NCBI GenBank assembly: GCA_900129675.1 | Contig: FSRD01000001.1 | Location: forward strand, 6,499,501 to 6,563,500 | Direction: 5' to 3' | From: Bradyrhizobium erythrophlei | Lineage (GTDB): Bacteria > Pseudomonadota > Alphaproteobacteria > Rhizobiales > Xanthobacteraceae | Length of the DNA: 64,000 bases | Shown here: positions 50,963 to 58,049 of the stretch, piece by piece | Layout of the letters: the number at the start of each line of letters is the position of its first letter | How positions within the stretch are numbered: position 1 is the first letter of the stretch | Position numbers and translations under genes: made by a program | The notes under the pieces: generated by a model | Told to the model about the DNA's origin: nothing | The model's database searches: none | What the model saw: the letters and a program-made list of their open reading frames with translations, nothing else

Positions 50963-53314
50963 TTAATTCGTTCTCGTGGCCCGGAATATTTGATCGAAAC
51001 TCTTGACGTTCGTCATATCTGTCGCAGGGGGGCGCCTGTCCGTGGGGACACCATCGATGCACTCTTGCTCGGCTCCATTGGCGCCCGGATCGAACAGTTG
51101 TCGCCGTATCTCCGTTTGGGCCGCTTCCGAGAGCGACCATCCTAACGGAATGGGGGTTCTACAGGGCCGCAATTCGAACACAACGCGAAAGTCGCACGAC
51201 GGTTGGGATCGGCATTCTACCTCGCTTGGCACGGATTTCTTTAGCGCCACCCGCGCAATGTCGGCTCGAGCTTGACGGACCGCGATTATTGTGCGCCCCG
51301 GGCTCATCAGCTCCGGCAGCCAGCCGCTAGGGGGCGATGGACGCTCGCCATTGGCAAAATTCCAGTCCGAGGAGGCTCGGCCGTTCTCGATCTGCACAAC
51401 AACGAAGCTTACGCCCTTTGCCCGCTGTCTCAATTGCGTCTCCGTCGGCGGGTACGGCTGGTTTTCGCCCAGCAATTCCAACACCGTCGTAAGCCCAGAG
51501 TTTTCGAAATAGCCGCCATCGACCAACCGCCGGGCGGGACCGGAGCATGGAAGCCGGCCAGGGGCAGTAATGCCCGGAAACCGAGCGCTTAGGACAGCGG
51601 CAGTTGCGGCAGGTACCTCGATTCGCGGCTGTAGAAGATCATCGAGCGTCAATAGACGCGCGCGGGATTCCAGTCCTTGACCCTGGGCCTCGTCTACGCA
51701 TGTACTTTTCGATGCCGGGCTGTTGGCGGGAAGCTTCTCAGCGGCTATCCGCGTCGTCAGATGACTCACGGCAACACGACGCCCCGACGTCACGTCAGTG
51801 GTGAGCAACATCAGGGCCGGGGCCGGGCTGGAGGGGCCTGTCCAGAGTTCTCTGAATCCTATGTTGGAAAGACTGTGCTGGTTTTTCGCATTGCTCTGAT
51901 CGGATCCGCGCCACGCCCTGTCGATACCGCTTTCCAAGTACTGTGCAGGATCGGTCCACCAAGCGAAGAACGGCGTTAAGAACAAGCTCGATGGTATAAT
52001 CCGTGCCGGAATGTCGCCAAATAGAAGACCGCGCAACACCGGCCGCAAGAAATCGACGCCCGCGGCATTGGTGACCGAAGTCTCTGGACCGCCCCGAACA
52101 CCCGGACGGGCCAACTCTAACTTCCCCTCGCAACCCATGCCTAACTTCTGCTCATCCCATTTCATGCCGGCGCTCGCCAAGAGCGCTCCGACGCTACCGC
52201 CCGAAACCCCGACGATCAGGAAGGTGTGACGGATGGCATCGGGGCAGTATTGTCGCAGCGCTTCAAGCACAAGCGCCGTCATGTACGCGGCACGAGAGCC
52301 GCCACCTTCTGCCGCGATGAGGAACACAGGGTAATTGCGGTTGGACTCCGCATATTTTTTGACCTCTCTCGCTCGGTCTTGCTCGTTGATCCAATCATCA
52401 AAGGCCGCGCCGATCTGCGTGCGCACCACGTGGTTGTCGCTAATCTGCGGACGCTCAGGTGCGCTAGATGCAATCGTACGCACCACGTGGTTGTCGCTAA
52501 CTTCACGCGCGGCCAGTAGCAGCGCCCAGATCACGAGCAGGGAGATGACGGGTGCGCCCAAGATGTTCGACAAATGCGTGAGCCCCGTGACTATAGCGAT
52601 TAGCACAATAATCCATCCCGTAAAAATTAGAATCGCAGGTGGCTCTAGCGGAGCCCCGACGAAAAATGAAATGATCCGATCTGCCGCCAGTACGAGAAGC
52701 AGAATGAGCCACACAAATATCGCTGACCCTTCAAGCATGCGCAAGTTGGAGCCCGGTGAATCTCCTTCGCGCTCGACCTTTTCTTTAAGGAACGGCCAGC
52801 CTACGGCCACAACCGTAACCGCTAGCAAAAATAGGGTAGCTTTCCAGTGCATGAGGGATGCGAGCACGTTCGGACCCAAACTTTGCGCGAACGCGACCCA
52901 CAACGCCGCTACCGGCACCAACGCGACGGCTTGCACGATACGAGCCTGAGTACCATTTAGCTTGCGCTCTTTATCCCTTTTTTTGTTAAGGTCGTGCAGT
53001 GCAACCCTAGTCGCCGCATCGAAAGCAATCATAATGTAGAAATTGAACAACCACCAGAAGATCAAGACCGGGATGAGCCAAAGCGTCGACTCCCACGTTG
53101 TCGTTTCAAATGTTGATCGGATGGCCTCCGCGGTCTGGTCAGGCATAACCAAGAAGATATAGTAGACTGTCGCCACCAGAATCGGTGCGCGCGCGGCGAC
53201 CACGGATTCTGTCACATGGCCGAGCCAGGTTTCTGGCGCCGGACGGAAGCGAGTATGGCCTTCCAAATTCTGGCCCAGGTTTGTAGTGTCAGGTATTGCG
53301 GAGTTCGTGACCAT
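50963..53314 (-). CDS. Membrane-anchored patatin-like phospholipase
   Basis: 783 residues from ATG 53314 with GGGGG upstream (an ATG at 53512 gives an unlikely leader). Residues about 25-280 hold several membrane segments (PILVATVYYIFLVM; LIPVLIFWWLFNFYIMIAF; LFLLAVTVVAVGWPFL; FVWLILLLVLAA). The patatin domain has the oxyanion motif GGGSRAA (near 335), the nucleophile motif GVSGGS (near 369) and the Asp motif DGGYFENSG (near 598). The Ser-Asp dyad is complete. It should cleave membrane lipids. It lies beside AbiV on the same strand. Confidence 0.85.
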   Translation of the reverse strand: MVTNSAIPDTTNLGQNLEGHTRFRPAPETWLGHVTESVVAARAPILVATVYYIFLVMPDQTAEAIRSTFETTTWESTLWLIPVLIFWWLFNFYIMIAFDAATRVALHDLNKKRDKERKLNGTQARIVQAVALVPVAALWVAFAQSLGPNVLASLMHWKATLFLLAVTVVAVGWPFLKEKVEREGDSPGSNLRMLEGSAIFVWLILLLVLAADRIISFFVGAPLEPPAILIFTGWIIVLIAIVTGLTHLSNILGAPVISLLVIWALLLAAREVSDNHVVRTIASSAPERPQISDNHVVRTQIGAAFDDWINEQDRAREVKKYAESNRNYPVFLIAAEGGGSRAAYMTALVLEALRQYCPDAIRHTFLIVGVSGGSVGALLASAGMKWDEQKLGMGCEGKLELARPGVRGGPETSVTNAAGVDFLRPVLRGLLFGDIPARIIPSSLFLTPFFAWWTDPAQYLESGIDRAWRGSDQSNAKNQHSLSNIGFRELWTGPSSPAPALMLLTTDVTSGRRVAVSHLTTRIAAEKLPANSPASKSTCVDEAQGQGLESRARLLTLDDLLQPRIEVPAATAAVLSARFPGITAPGRLPCSGPARRLVDGGYFENSGLTTVLELLGENQPYPPTETQLRQRAKGVSFVVVQIENGRASSDWNFANGERPSPPSGWLPELMSPGRTIIAVRQARADIARVALKKSVPSEVECRSQPSCDFRVVFELRPCRTPIPLGWSLSEAAQTEIRRQLFDPGANGAEQECIDGVPTDRRPPATDMTNVKSFDQIFRATRTN
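52422..52501. repeat. 22-bp direct repeat inside the patatin gene
   Basis: CGCACCACGTGGTTGTCGCTAA occurs near 52423 and again near 52479, 57 bp apart, so the peptide SDNHVVRT is given twice in the linker between membrane and lipase parts. The unit is in frame. Confidence 0.75.
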
Positions 53315-53708
53315 TTTGAACCCCCATCGACGTCGGCGTTGTTTGCAAAAGTTCGACCATCCAATGTCAGGGTGGCGGTCATAAGAATTGACCATCGGTT
53401 CAAGATGCAACGCAAGGTTTATTCGTGGGTCGGAGCACGGAGATGCACGAATTACGACAGCGTCATTGTCTGAGGCCCGCAAAAGCGAGTGGCTACCGCG
53501 AGACTCGCTCATCAGGCTCGTCAGGAAATCAGGAAACGCCGGTAACCTTATAGCTGAAGTGTTTTCGCGACATACTTGGCATAAGTCGCGACTTCCGCTT
53601 GTGGCACTTTTCGGAAGTGCCGATCCTTCCGACGAAGGTCAGCTATCAGGGGTAGAGCGGAAGCGGCTCGGATAACCGCCGCCCGCAACAAGAGCACTCC
53701 CGGCCTTG

Positions 53709-53733
53709 GCCCCGCCTCGGCGGGGCTTTTTTT
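53709..53733 (+). terminator. Rho-independent terminator (+)
   Basis: Stem GCCCCGC/GCGGGGC (53709-53715 with 53720-53726), loop CTCG, then seven T. Confidence 0.8.
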
Positions 53734-53795
53734 GCGTTGCCTGCTGCTCGCGAGCGCGCAGCCTGTCACTTTTCGCATATTGAAACTCGATGACA

Positions 53796-53829
53796 CAAAA
53801 AAACCTGCTCCAGTTTTTCCAGAGCAGGT
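53796..53829 (-). terminator. Rho-independent terminator (-)
   Basis: Stem ACCTGCTC/GAGCAGGT (53803-53810 with 53822-53829), 11-nt loop, and a run of seven A at 53796-53802 that reads as T on the - strand. No gene lies just upstream on that strand, so it may end a small RNA. Confidence 0.7.
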
Positions 53830-54102
53830 CAAGGATCATCACCCATGGGGCAGTGTGCTCTCCCCAATGCTGGCAATCATAGCACGGCGAAGTGTTTCGG
53901 CTATACAACCGCCACGATGTCACTTATTTTAACACTCCCGGTTCCTCGCGGTCGCTGGGGCCATCGCGAGCCACCTTGGGCCAAAGTGTGTGCGACCAAG
54001 GGCGAGGAAACCTTGTGCGGCGTCTCAAGCCGACCCTGCCTGCTGCCCCGAACTCTCACATCGCTGACCTGAAACCTGATCAACCAATAAGGGGATCAAG
54101 CG

Positions 54103-54756
54103 ATGCCGAAAACATTTCCCATCATGATCGAAGTCGAAGAGATCGCGCTCGGCCCGGTGCTGCGGCGACTCAACGACATGCCTGGAATCGCGAAGCTGCA
54201 TCTCGATCTCGGCCATGGCGGCCAAGGCGCGGGCAAGAAGCAGCTGGAGAAGCATGCCGCCGCAAAGCGCGGCAGCAATGGCGACAACCAGCAGGCGGCG
54301 GTCAAGCTGCTGATGAGCGGGCCGAAGCATATCCGCGAAATCAGCGAGGCAGTCGGCGGCGCGAAGACTCGGGCCTATGGCTTGATGACGCAGCTGCGCA
54401 AGCAGGGCCTCGCCGAGGCCGCGCCCGGAAAGGCGATGCATCAGCTCACCAAGAAGGCGATGGCGCAGCTCGGCGGCGCGCGGCCAGCCCTGCCAGCTCC
54501 TGAGATAAAGCATGGCCCTGCAGGCCGCGCCGCTCCGGGCTCGGGCAACATCGTATTGCGCGCGGCGCTCGGTGGCGGCCCATTGACGCCTTCCGATCTG
54601 CGCGAGCGCTTGGCCAAGCAAGGCATGTCGCCGAAGAGCGCCTCTGGCGTGCTGGAGCGCGCCAAGAAAGGCGGCCTCATCAAGAAAAACAGCACCGGCT
54701 ATGAGCTGACCGCCAAGGGACAGAAGATCGAGCTGGGAGCACCCGCCAATGGCTAG
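54103..54756 (+). CDS. Phage protein with two winged-helix-like domains
   Basis: 217 residues. Two similar segments suggest an internal duplication: about 65-128 (AVKLLMSGPKHIREISEAVG ... GLMTQLRKQGLAE ... HQLTKKAMAQL) and about 148-212 (IVLRAALGGGPLTPSDLRER ... SGVLERAKKGGLIK ... YELTAKGQKIEL). Both have helix-turn-helix-wing spacing, so it probably binds DNA. It starts the rightward accessory operon. A control role for late or early genes is a guess. Confidence 0.6.
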   Translation: MPKTFPIMIEVEEIALGPVLRRLNDMPGIAKLHLDLGHGGQGAGKKQLEKHAAAKRGSNGDNQQAAVKLLMSGPKHIREISEAVGGAKTRAYGLMTQLRKQGLAEAAPGKAMHQLTKKAMAQLGGARPALPAPEIKHGPAGRAAPGSGNIVLRAALGGGPLTPSDLRERLAKQGMSPKSASGVLERAKKGGLIKKNSTGYELTAKGQKIELGAPANG

Positions 54757-55126
54757 AGGTTTTTTGCGAGTGTATCGCACGTACAATTACGTCGATAAGA
54801 ATCCGGTCATCGACAAGGTCCGCACGCTGGTGCAGGGCGAAGGCCTCATCAGAAAGCTGAAGATCGTTCACGAAATATCGGGCGTTGCCACCGCTACGCT
54901 CGACAATTGGTTCAATGGCACCACGCGGAATCCGCAGCACGGCACCATCGCGGCGGTGATCACTTCGCTCGGTTATCACGAGGAGTTCGTCAAGGACAAG
55001 GAGATCGACATCGACAAGGAGCGCGAGATCGCGGCGGCGTGGTTCGAGAAGCAGGAGAAGATCAGGGCCAAGGCCCCGCCCGCCCGAACCAACGGCCACA
55101 GAAAGGCGAGGAGCAAGAAGCGATGA
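54749..55126 (+). CDS. Helix-turn-helix protein (phage)
   Basis: 125 residues, overlapping the previous gene by 8 bp. LIRKLKIVHEISGVATATLD then NWFNGTTRNPQHGTIAAVIT is a Cro/C1-type helix-turn-helix with the Trp-Phe-X-Gly segment seen in phage DNA-binding proteins. The C-terminus is a basic charged helix. It could be a regulator or a DNA-binding accessory protein. It is the only repressor-like protein in the prophage. Confidence 0.65.
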   Translation: MARGFLRVYRTYNYVDKNPVIDKVRTLVQGEGLIRKLKIVHEISGVATATLDNWFNGTTRNPQHGTIAAVITSLGYHEEFVKDKEIDIDKEREIAAAWFEKQEKIRAKAPPARTNGHRKARSKKR

Positions 55127-55632
55127 GCGAGCGCGAACTGCGCAGGATGCTCAACTATGCATCCGAGTTTTGTGACCGCCAGTTCGCCAAGAAAAAAGAG
55201 ATAGCGCCGATGTGGCACGCGATCACTTCGGCGGGCGAGACGATCATCGAGCCGCACCCGACCTATCTCGGCAAGGACATGGCGGCGGCCATGATCCGCG
55301 CCTTCTTCGACATGCGGGATGTGGTGCGCTACGTCTACATTGGCGAAGCGTGGACGCTGAACCGAATGATCCGACCGGAAGAGCAGGAGGAAATTTTCCG
55401 CAAGGGACTCTCCGAGCATCCTGATCGCGTCGAAGTGGTGCAGATACAGGGCGAGGATCACGAGTACGGCCAGATCATCGCCTCGCGAGCCATCATCAGG
55501 CCGAGGATCGGCAAGCCGCATCTCGGCCCGCTGGAGATGATCAACGATCTGCCGTTCATCCCGCGTGGCGCGGCGGTGCAATCAGAGGGCCGCATGGTTG
55601 GCATGCTGCCGGTGCGAGGGACGCGACAATGA
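55123..55632 (+). CDS. Hypothetical phage protein
   Basis: 169 residues from ATG 55123 (ATGA overlap). Mixed alpha/beta: EIAPMWHAITSAGETIIEPH, MAAAMIRAFFDMRDVVRYVYIGEAW-like stretch, then VEVVQIQGEDHEYGQIIASR. It contains no known catalytic motif. Similar proteins, as I recall, occur in accessory regions of rhizobial prophages. Confidence 0.6.
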   Translation: MSERELRRMLNYASEFCDRQFAKKKEIAPMWHAITSAGETIIEPHPTYLGKDMAAAMIRAFFDMRDVVRYVYIGEAWTLNRMIRPEEQEEIFRKGLSEHPDRVEVVQIQGEDHEYGQIIASRAIIRPRIGKPHLGPLEMINDLPFIPRGAAVQSEGRMVGMLPVRGTRQ

Positions 55633-55907
55633 CCTTTGTTCACAACCCGCCGAATGAACAGCTGCGCATCGATGAGGTCTGGCTGTTCATCTCGGTCGAT
55701 GAAACAGGCGAAGGCGTATGCGCTGGCCCGCTGATGGGTCCGGGCACGCTGGTGCCGCTGATCGCCGCCGATCAGGCGCGCATGGAATCGCTGATCCCGG
55801 TCGCGCGTCAGATCGCAAGAGCGAGCGGCAAGCCGGTGAAGCTGATCAAGATGAGCGCCCGCACCGAGCTGATGACCATCGCGCCCTTCGGATCGAGGAC
55901 GCAATGA
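55629..55907 (+). CDS. Small hypothetical phage protein
   Basis: 92 residues, ATGA overlap. LRIDEVWLFISVDETGEGVC, then a helical LIPVARQIARASGKPVKLIK segment. It looks like a compact alpha/beta domain without motif. It is co-translated with its neighbours. Confidence 0.55.
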   Translation: MTFVHNPPNEQLRIDEVWLFISVDETGEGVCAGPLMGPGTLVPLIAADQARMESLIPVARQIARASGKPVKLIKMSARTELMTIAPFGSRTQ

Positions 55908-56038
55908 GCAGCCCGGAAGACTTCATCTGCCTTGACTGCAAGGCGGCTGGGCGTTCGGGCTCATTCGCCACCGAGAGCGATTCACGCCGCGGCAGCGGCT
56001 TCGTTGTGTGCTGGGCACGCTCAGCAGCTTGGAGGTGA
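55904..56038 (+). CDS. Very small Cys-containing protein
   Basis: 44 residues, MSSPEDFICLDCKAAGRSGS, with one CLDC pair and a single later Cys. The ATGA overlap with the preceding gene supports it. The Cys pair suggests half a zinc ribbon; the following 185 bp may hold the rest in a shifted frame. Confidence 0.4.
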   Translation: MSSPEDFICLDCKAAGRSGSFATESDSRRGSGFVVCWARSAAWR

Positions 56039-56223
56039 AAGTCCTCTGCCCAAGGCTTCATCTTCCGCCGAGGCCCGCGCGGCGGCTTGTCCGAGAACAT
56101 CGAATGCGTCGGCTCTGCGCTCGTATCAATGTCGCGCGCTGGCATGGCCTGCTGATCAGCGCCGAGCGCATCCCCAACAACAGCGAATGGCACGAGGATA
56201 TGTTCCCGAAGGTGCTGCAGTGA
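56039..56223 (+). other. Possible frameshifted zinc-ribbon gene
   Basis: One frame reads GFIFRRGPRGGLSENIECVG before breaking off; another then gives INVARWHGLLISAERIPNNS and ends at the stop 56221-56223, which overlaps the next gene start (GTGA). Together they look like one small protein split by a one-base change near 56110. No intact start is clear. Confidence 0.35.
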
Positions 56224-56408
56224 GCGATCTGCGCAGCATGATCATCGCGTGGATCAGAGAGCGCGGCCCCCGCTTCTGGGTGCTCGATGCCTTTCAACAT
56301 CTGGTCAGCAACGGGGCCTCGCCCGATGATGCGATCAAGGCAATGGACTTGTTCGTGGACGAGATGATCGAAAAAAAGAAGGCGCAGCAGAGTGATGCAG
56401 CAGGCTGA
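56220..56408 (+). CDS. Small hypothetical phage protein
   Basis: 62 residues from a GTG at 56220 overlapping the upstream stop. Helical: LRSMIIAWIRERGPRFWVLD then ASPDDAIKAMDLFVDEMIEK. It overlaps the next gene by 17 bp. No family is recognised. Confidence 0.5.
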   Translation: MSDLRSMIIAWIRERGPRFWVLDAFQHLVSNGASPDDAIKAMDLFVDEMIEKKKAQQSDAAG

Positions 56409-57063
56409 TCAAGGACCCATCATCGCCAAGCAATTCGGCGATCTGGCCGTGCTCGCGCACCCGCCTGCAAAGATGCTGAAGGCGCTGGCCGTGATCGCAG
56501 CACGCGCGCATCCGGCCTATGACGAATGCTCGGGCGTCGCGGCGGGCGGCTCGAAGGACAAGTGCCTGTTCATGTCGCTGGCGGTGCGCGACTTCCTTGT
56601 CGAGATCGGCTTCGCCGATGCCACGGTGCGCAGCTGCTTCCTGTACATCGCCGCCGATGATCTGGAGGGCAATCAGCTTTGGTCGGTCGGCATCGGTGCG
56701 CCTGGGCAAAGGCCGACCCCGGAAAAATTCAACGGCCATGCGGTCTGCACAGTGCCGTCGCTCTCGCTCCTCATCGACACCACCATCTATCAGGCGGTCA
56801 GGCCGCAGTGGTGCGGATCGGTCGGTGGCATGGCGGCCATCAGGTATCACAGGCCATGGCCAAGCCAGCTTATCCACGGGTGCCGGTCCATTGCCGGGGC
56901 CGAGACCGTGCTGCCTGATCGGCGCGTGATGGTGATGTGGCTGGACCGCCCCGAGGTGAACTGGAAGCGCGAGATCGACTTCCGGCAGAAGAACGAGCGC
57001 CGCCGTTACGTCACCAAGACGCTGCGCGAGGCCTTCGGCGAGTGGAGCGATCATGAACGATGA
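56392..57063 (+). CDS. Transglutaminase-like protein of the prophage
   Basis: 223 residues (223 from ATG 56392; an ATG at 56395 is possible). A Cys in DKCLFMSLAVRDFLVEIGF, a His in KFNGHAVCTV and an Asp in LLIDTTIYQAV come in the order and spacing of the Cys-His-Asp triad of transglutaminase-like folds. The C-terminus is basic. If real, it could be a protease or cross-linking enzyme acting on a host protein. The family call is from pattern only. Confidence 0.55.
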   Translation: MMQQADQGPIIAKQFGDLAVLAHPPAKMLKALAVIAARAHPAYDECSGVAAGGSKDKCLFMSLAVRDFLVEIGFADATVRSCFLYIAADDLEGNQLWSVGIGAPGQRPTPEKFNGHAVCTVPSLSLLIDTTIYQAVRPQWCGSVGGMAAIRYHRPWPSQLIHGCRSIAGAETVLPDRRVMVMWLDRPEVNWKREIDFRQKNERRRYVTKTLREAFGEWSDHER

Positions 57064-57328
57064 AGACCACGCAGCAGAGGCAACGGCGGCGGCTGATGAG
57101 CTGGTCGAGCTGATCAAGCCGGTGTTCGCTGGCCAGAGCCCAGAGGTCGTCGGCGCGGCCCTCGGCCAGCTGCTGGCGATCCTGATCGCCGGTCACCATC
57201 CGCTGATGCGCGACGAGGCAATGAAACTGGTGATCGACATGGCGCGCGATCTGGTGCCCATCGAGATCGAGGCCATGATCGACGCTGGTCAGATCGGTCC
57301 CGAGTGGAGAGAGGCAACCAAGCAATGA
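57053..57328 (+). CDS. Small helical hypothetical protein
   Basis: 91 residues, overlapping the previous gene by 11 bp. Acidic and all-helical (ADELVELIKPVFAGQSPEVV; LGQLLAILIAGHHPLMRDEA), without Cys or motif. Soluble, though with a hydrophobic patch. Part of the same coupled operon. Confidence 0.55.
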   Translation: MNDEDHAAEATAAADELVELIKPVFAGQSPEVVGAALGQLLAILIAGHHPLMRDEAMKLVIDMARDLVPIEIEAMIDAGQIGPEWREATKQ

Positions 57329-57584
57329 GCAATGCGGCGACTGCCAGCTCTGCTGCAAGCTGCTGCCGGTGCCGCCGCTGCAGAAGGCTGCGGGCGCGTG
57401 CTGCCGATTCCACAAGGGCTGCACGGTCTATCGTCGGCCCGAGATTCCACCCGAGTGCGCGATCTGGAACTGCCGCTGGCTGGTCAATGACGACACTGCC
57501 GATCTGCCGCGCCCTGATCGCGCGCATTACGTCATCGACATCGATCTGACCGTGATGGCTGGTCCACCAGATCGAACCTCCTAG
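57325..57584 (+). pseudogene. Cys-cluster (YkgJ-like) protein, frameshifted and truncated
   Basis: An ATG at 57325 overlaps the preceding stop (ATGA). The conserved frame begins right after it, one base out: CGDCQLCCKLLPVPPL then GACCRFHKGCTVYRRPEIPP and CAIWNCRWLVNDDTADLP. This Cys-rich pattern (CxxCxxCC) is the YkgJ-like zinc/iron-chelating family. A one-base loss near 57332 breaks the start. From about 57545 the sequence no longer follows the family as I recall it and stops at 57584, so the right prophage edge may lie here. Confidence 0.65.
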
Positions 57585-58049
57585 TGCTCATCGGCGCGTC
57601 GGCTTCCGAAAAGAGCCCCTAAATGGCGATTTGTTGGCCTTCGAAGCAACGCCTCTGGTAGGCGGGTTCATGGCAGTATCCACGCTAAAGGCAAGCCCGG
57701 CTGCGGCGCGATTCATCCTCTCAACGGACGGGGGCAGACCTCGGAGAGAAGACCTTGGAAAGCGGCGAAATGCCCCCCGTCAAAAACGACCAAGTCTAGA
57801 CTTGGATATGTCCAATTAAGCGCGCGTTAGCTGCACGCCTGAAATGGCCACAGACGTCCGGTCCCCGGCATGAGCCAATCTGACTATTGTGTCCTGCCGC
57901 CAAGGTAGCCATTATGGCTTTTTACCTAAAGTAGCAACATGCAATCCATATCAGCAAAGAGTGCGGAAATCTCAAAATCTGCCCGGCTGGCAAAGCCAAC
58001 ACTACCCCTACGACAGCAGACCCGCTAAAGGTCGGATGGGGCGGCGGCA
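57585..58049. other. Gene-free stretch between prophage and type I RM operon
   Basis: About 465 bp with no credible gene. It contains the 16-bp palindrome given below and probably the hsdR promoter. A tRNA or an obvious att core is not visible. Confidence 0.5.
57790..57805. promoter_or_regulatory. Perfect 16-bp palindrome
   Basis: CCAAGTCTAGACTTGG, 245 bp upstream of hsdR. It may be the operator of a dimeric regulator. No matching regulator gene is next to it. Confidence 0.45.

Larger units (their letters stand above)
53513..54102. other. Gene-free stretch with two terminators
   Basis: No convincing gene on either strand. It separates the reverse-strand cassette from the rightward small-gene operon starting at 54103. 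Two hairpin terminators point in opposite directions (given separately). Confidence 0.5.

Noticed and set aside
50963-53314. CBASS system with patatin effector
   Set aside because: No nucleotide cyclase or accessory CBASS gene lies nearby, and the protein carries its own membrane domain.
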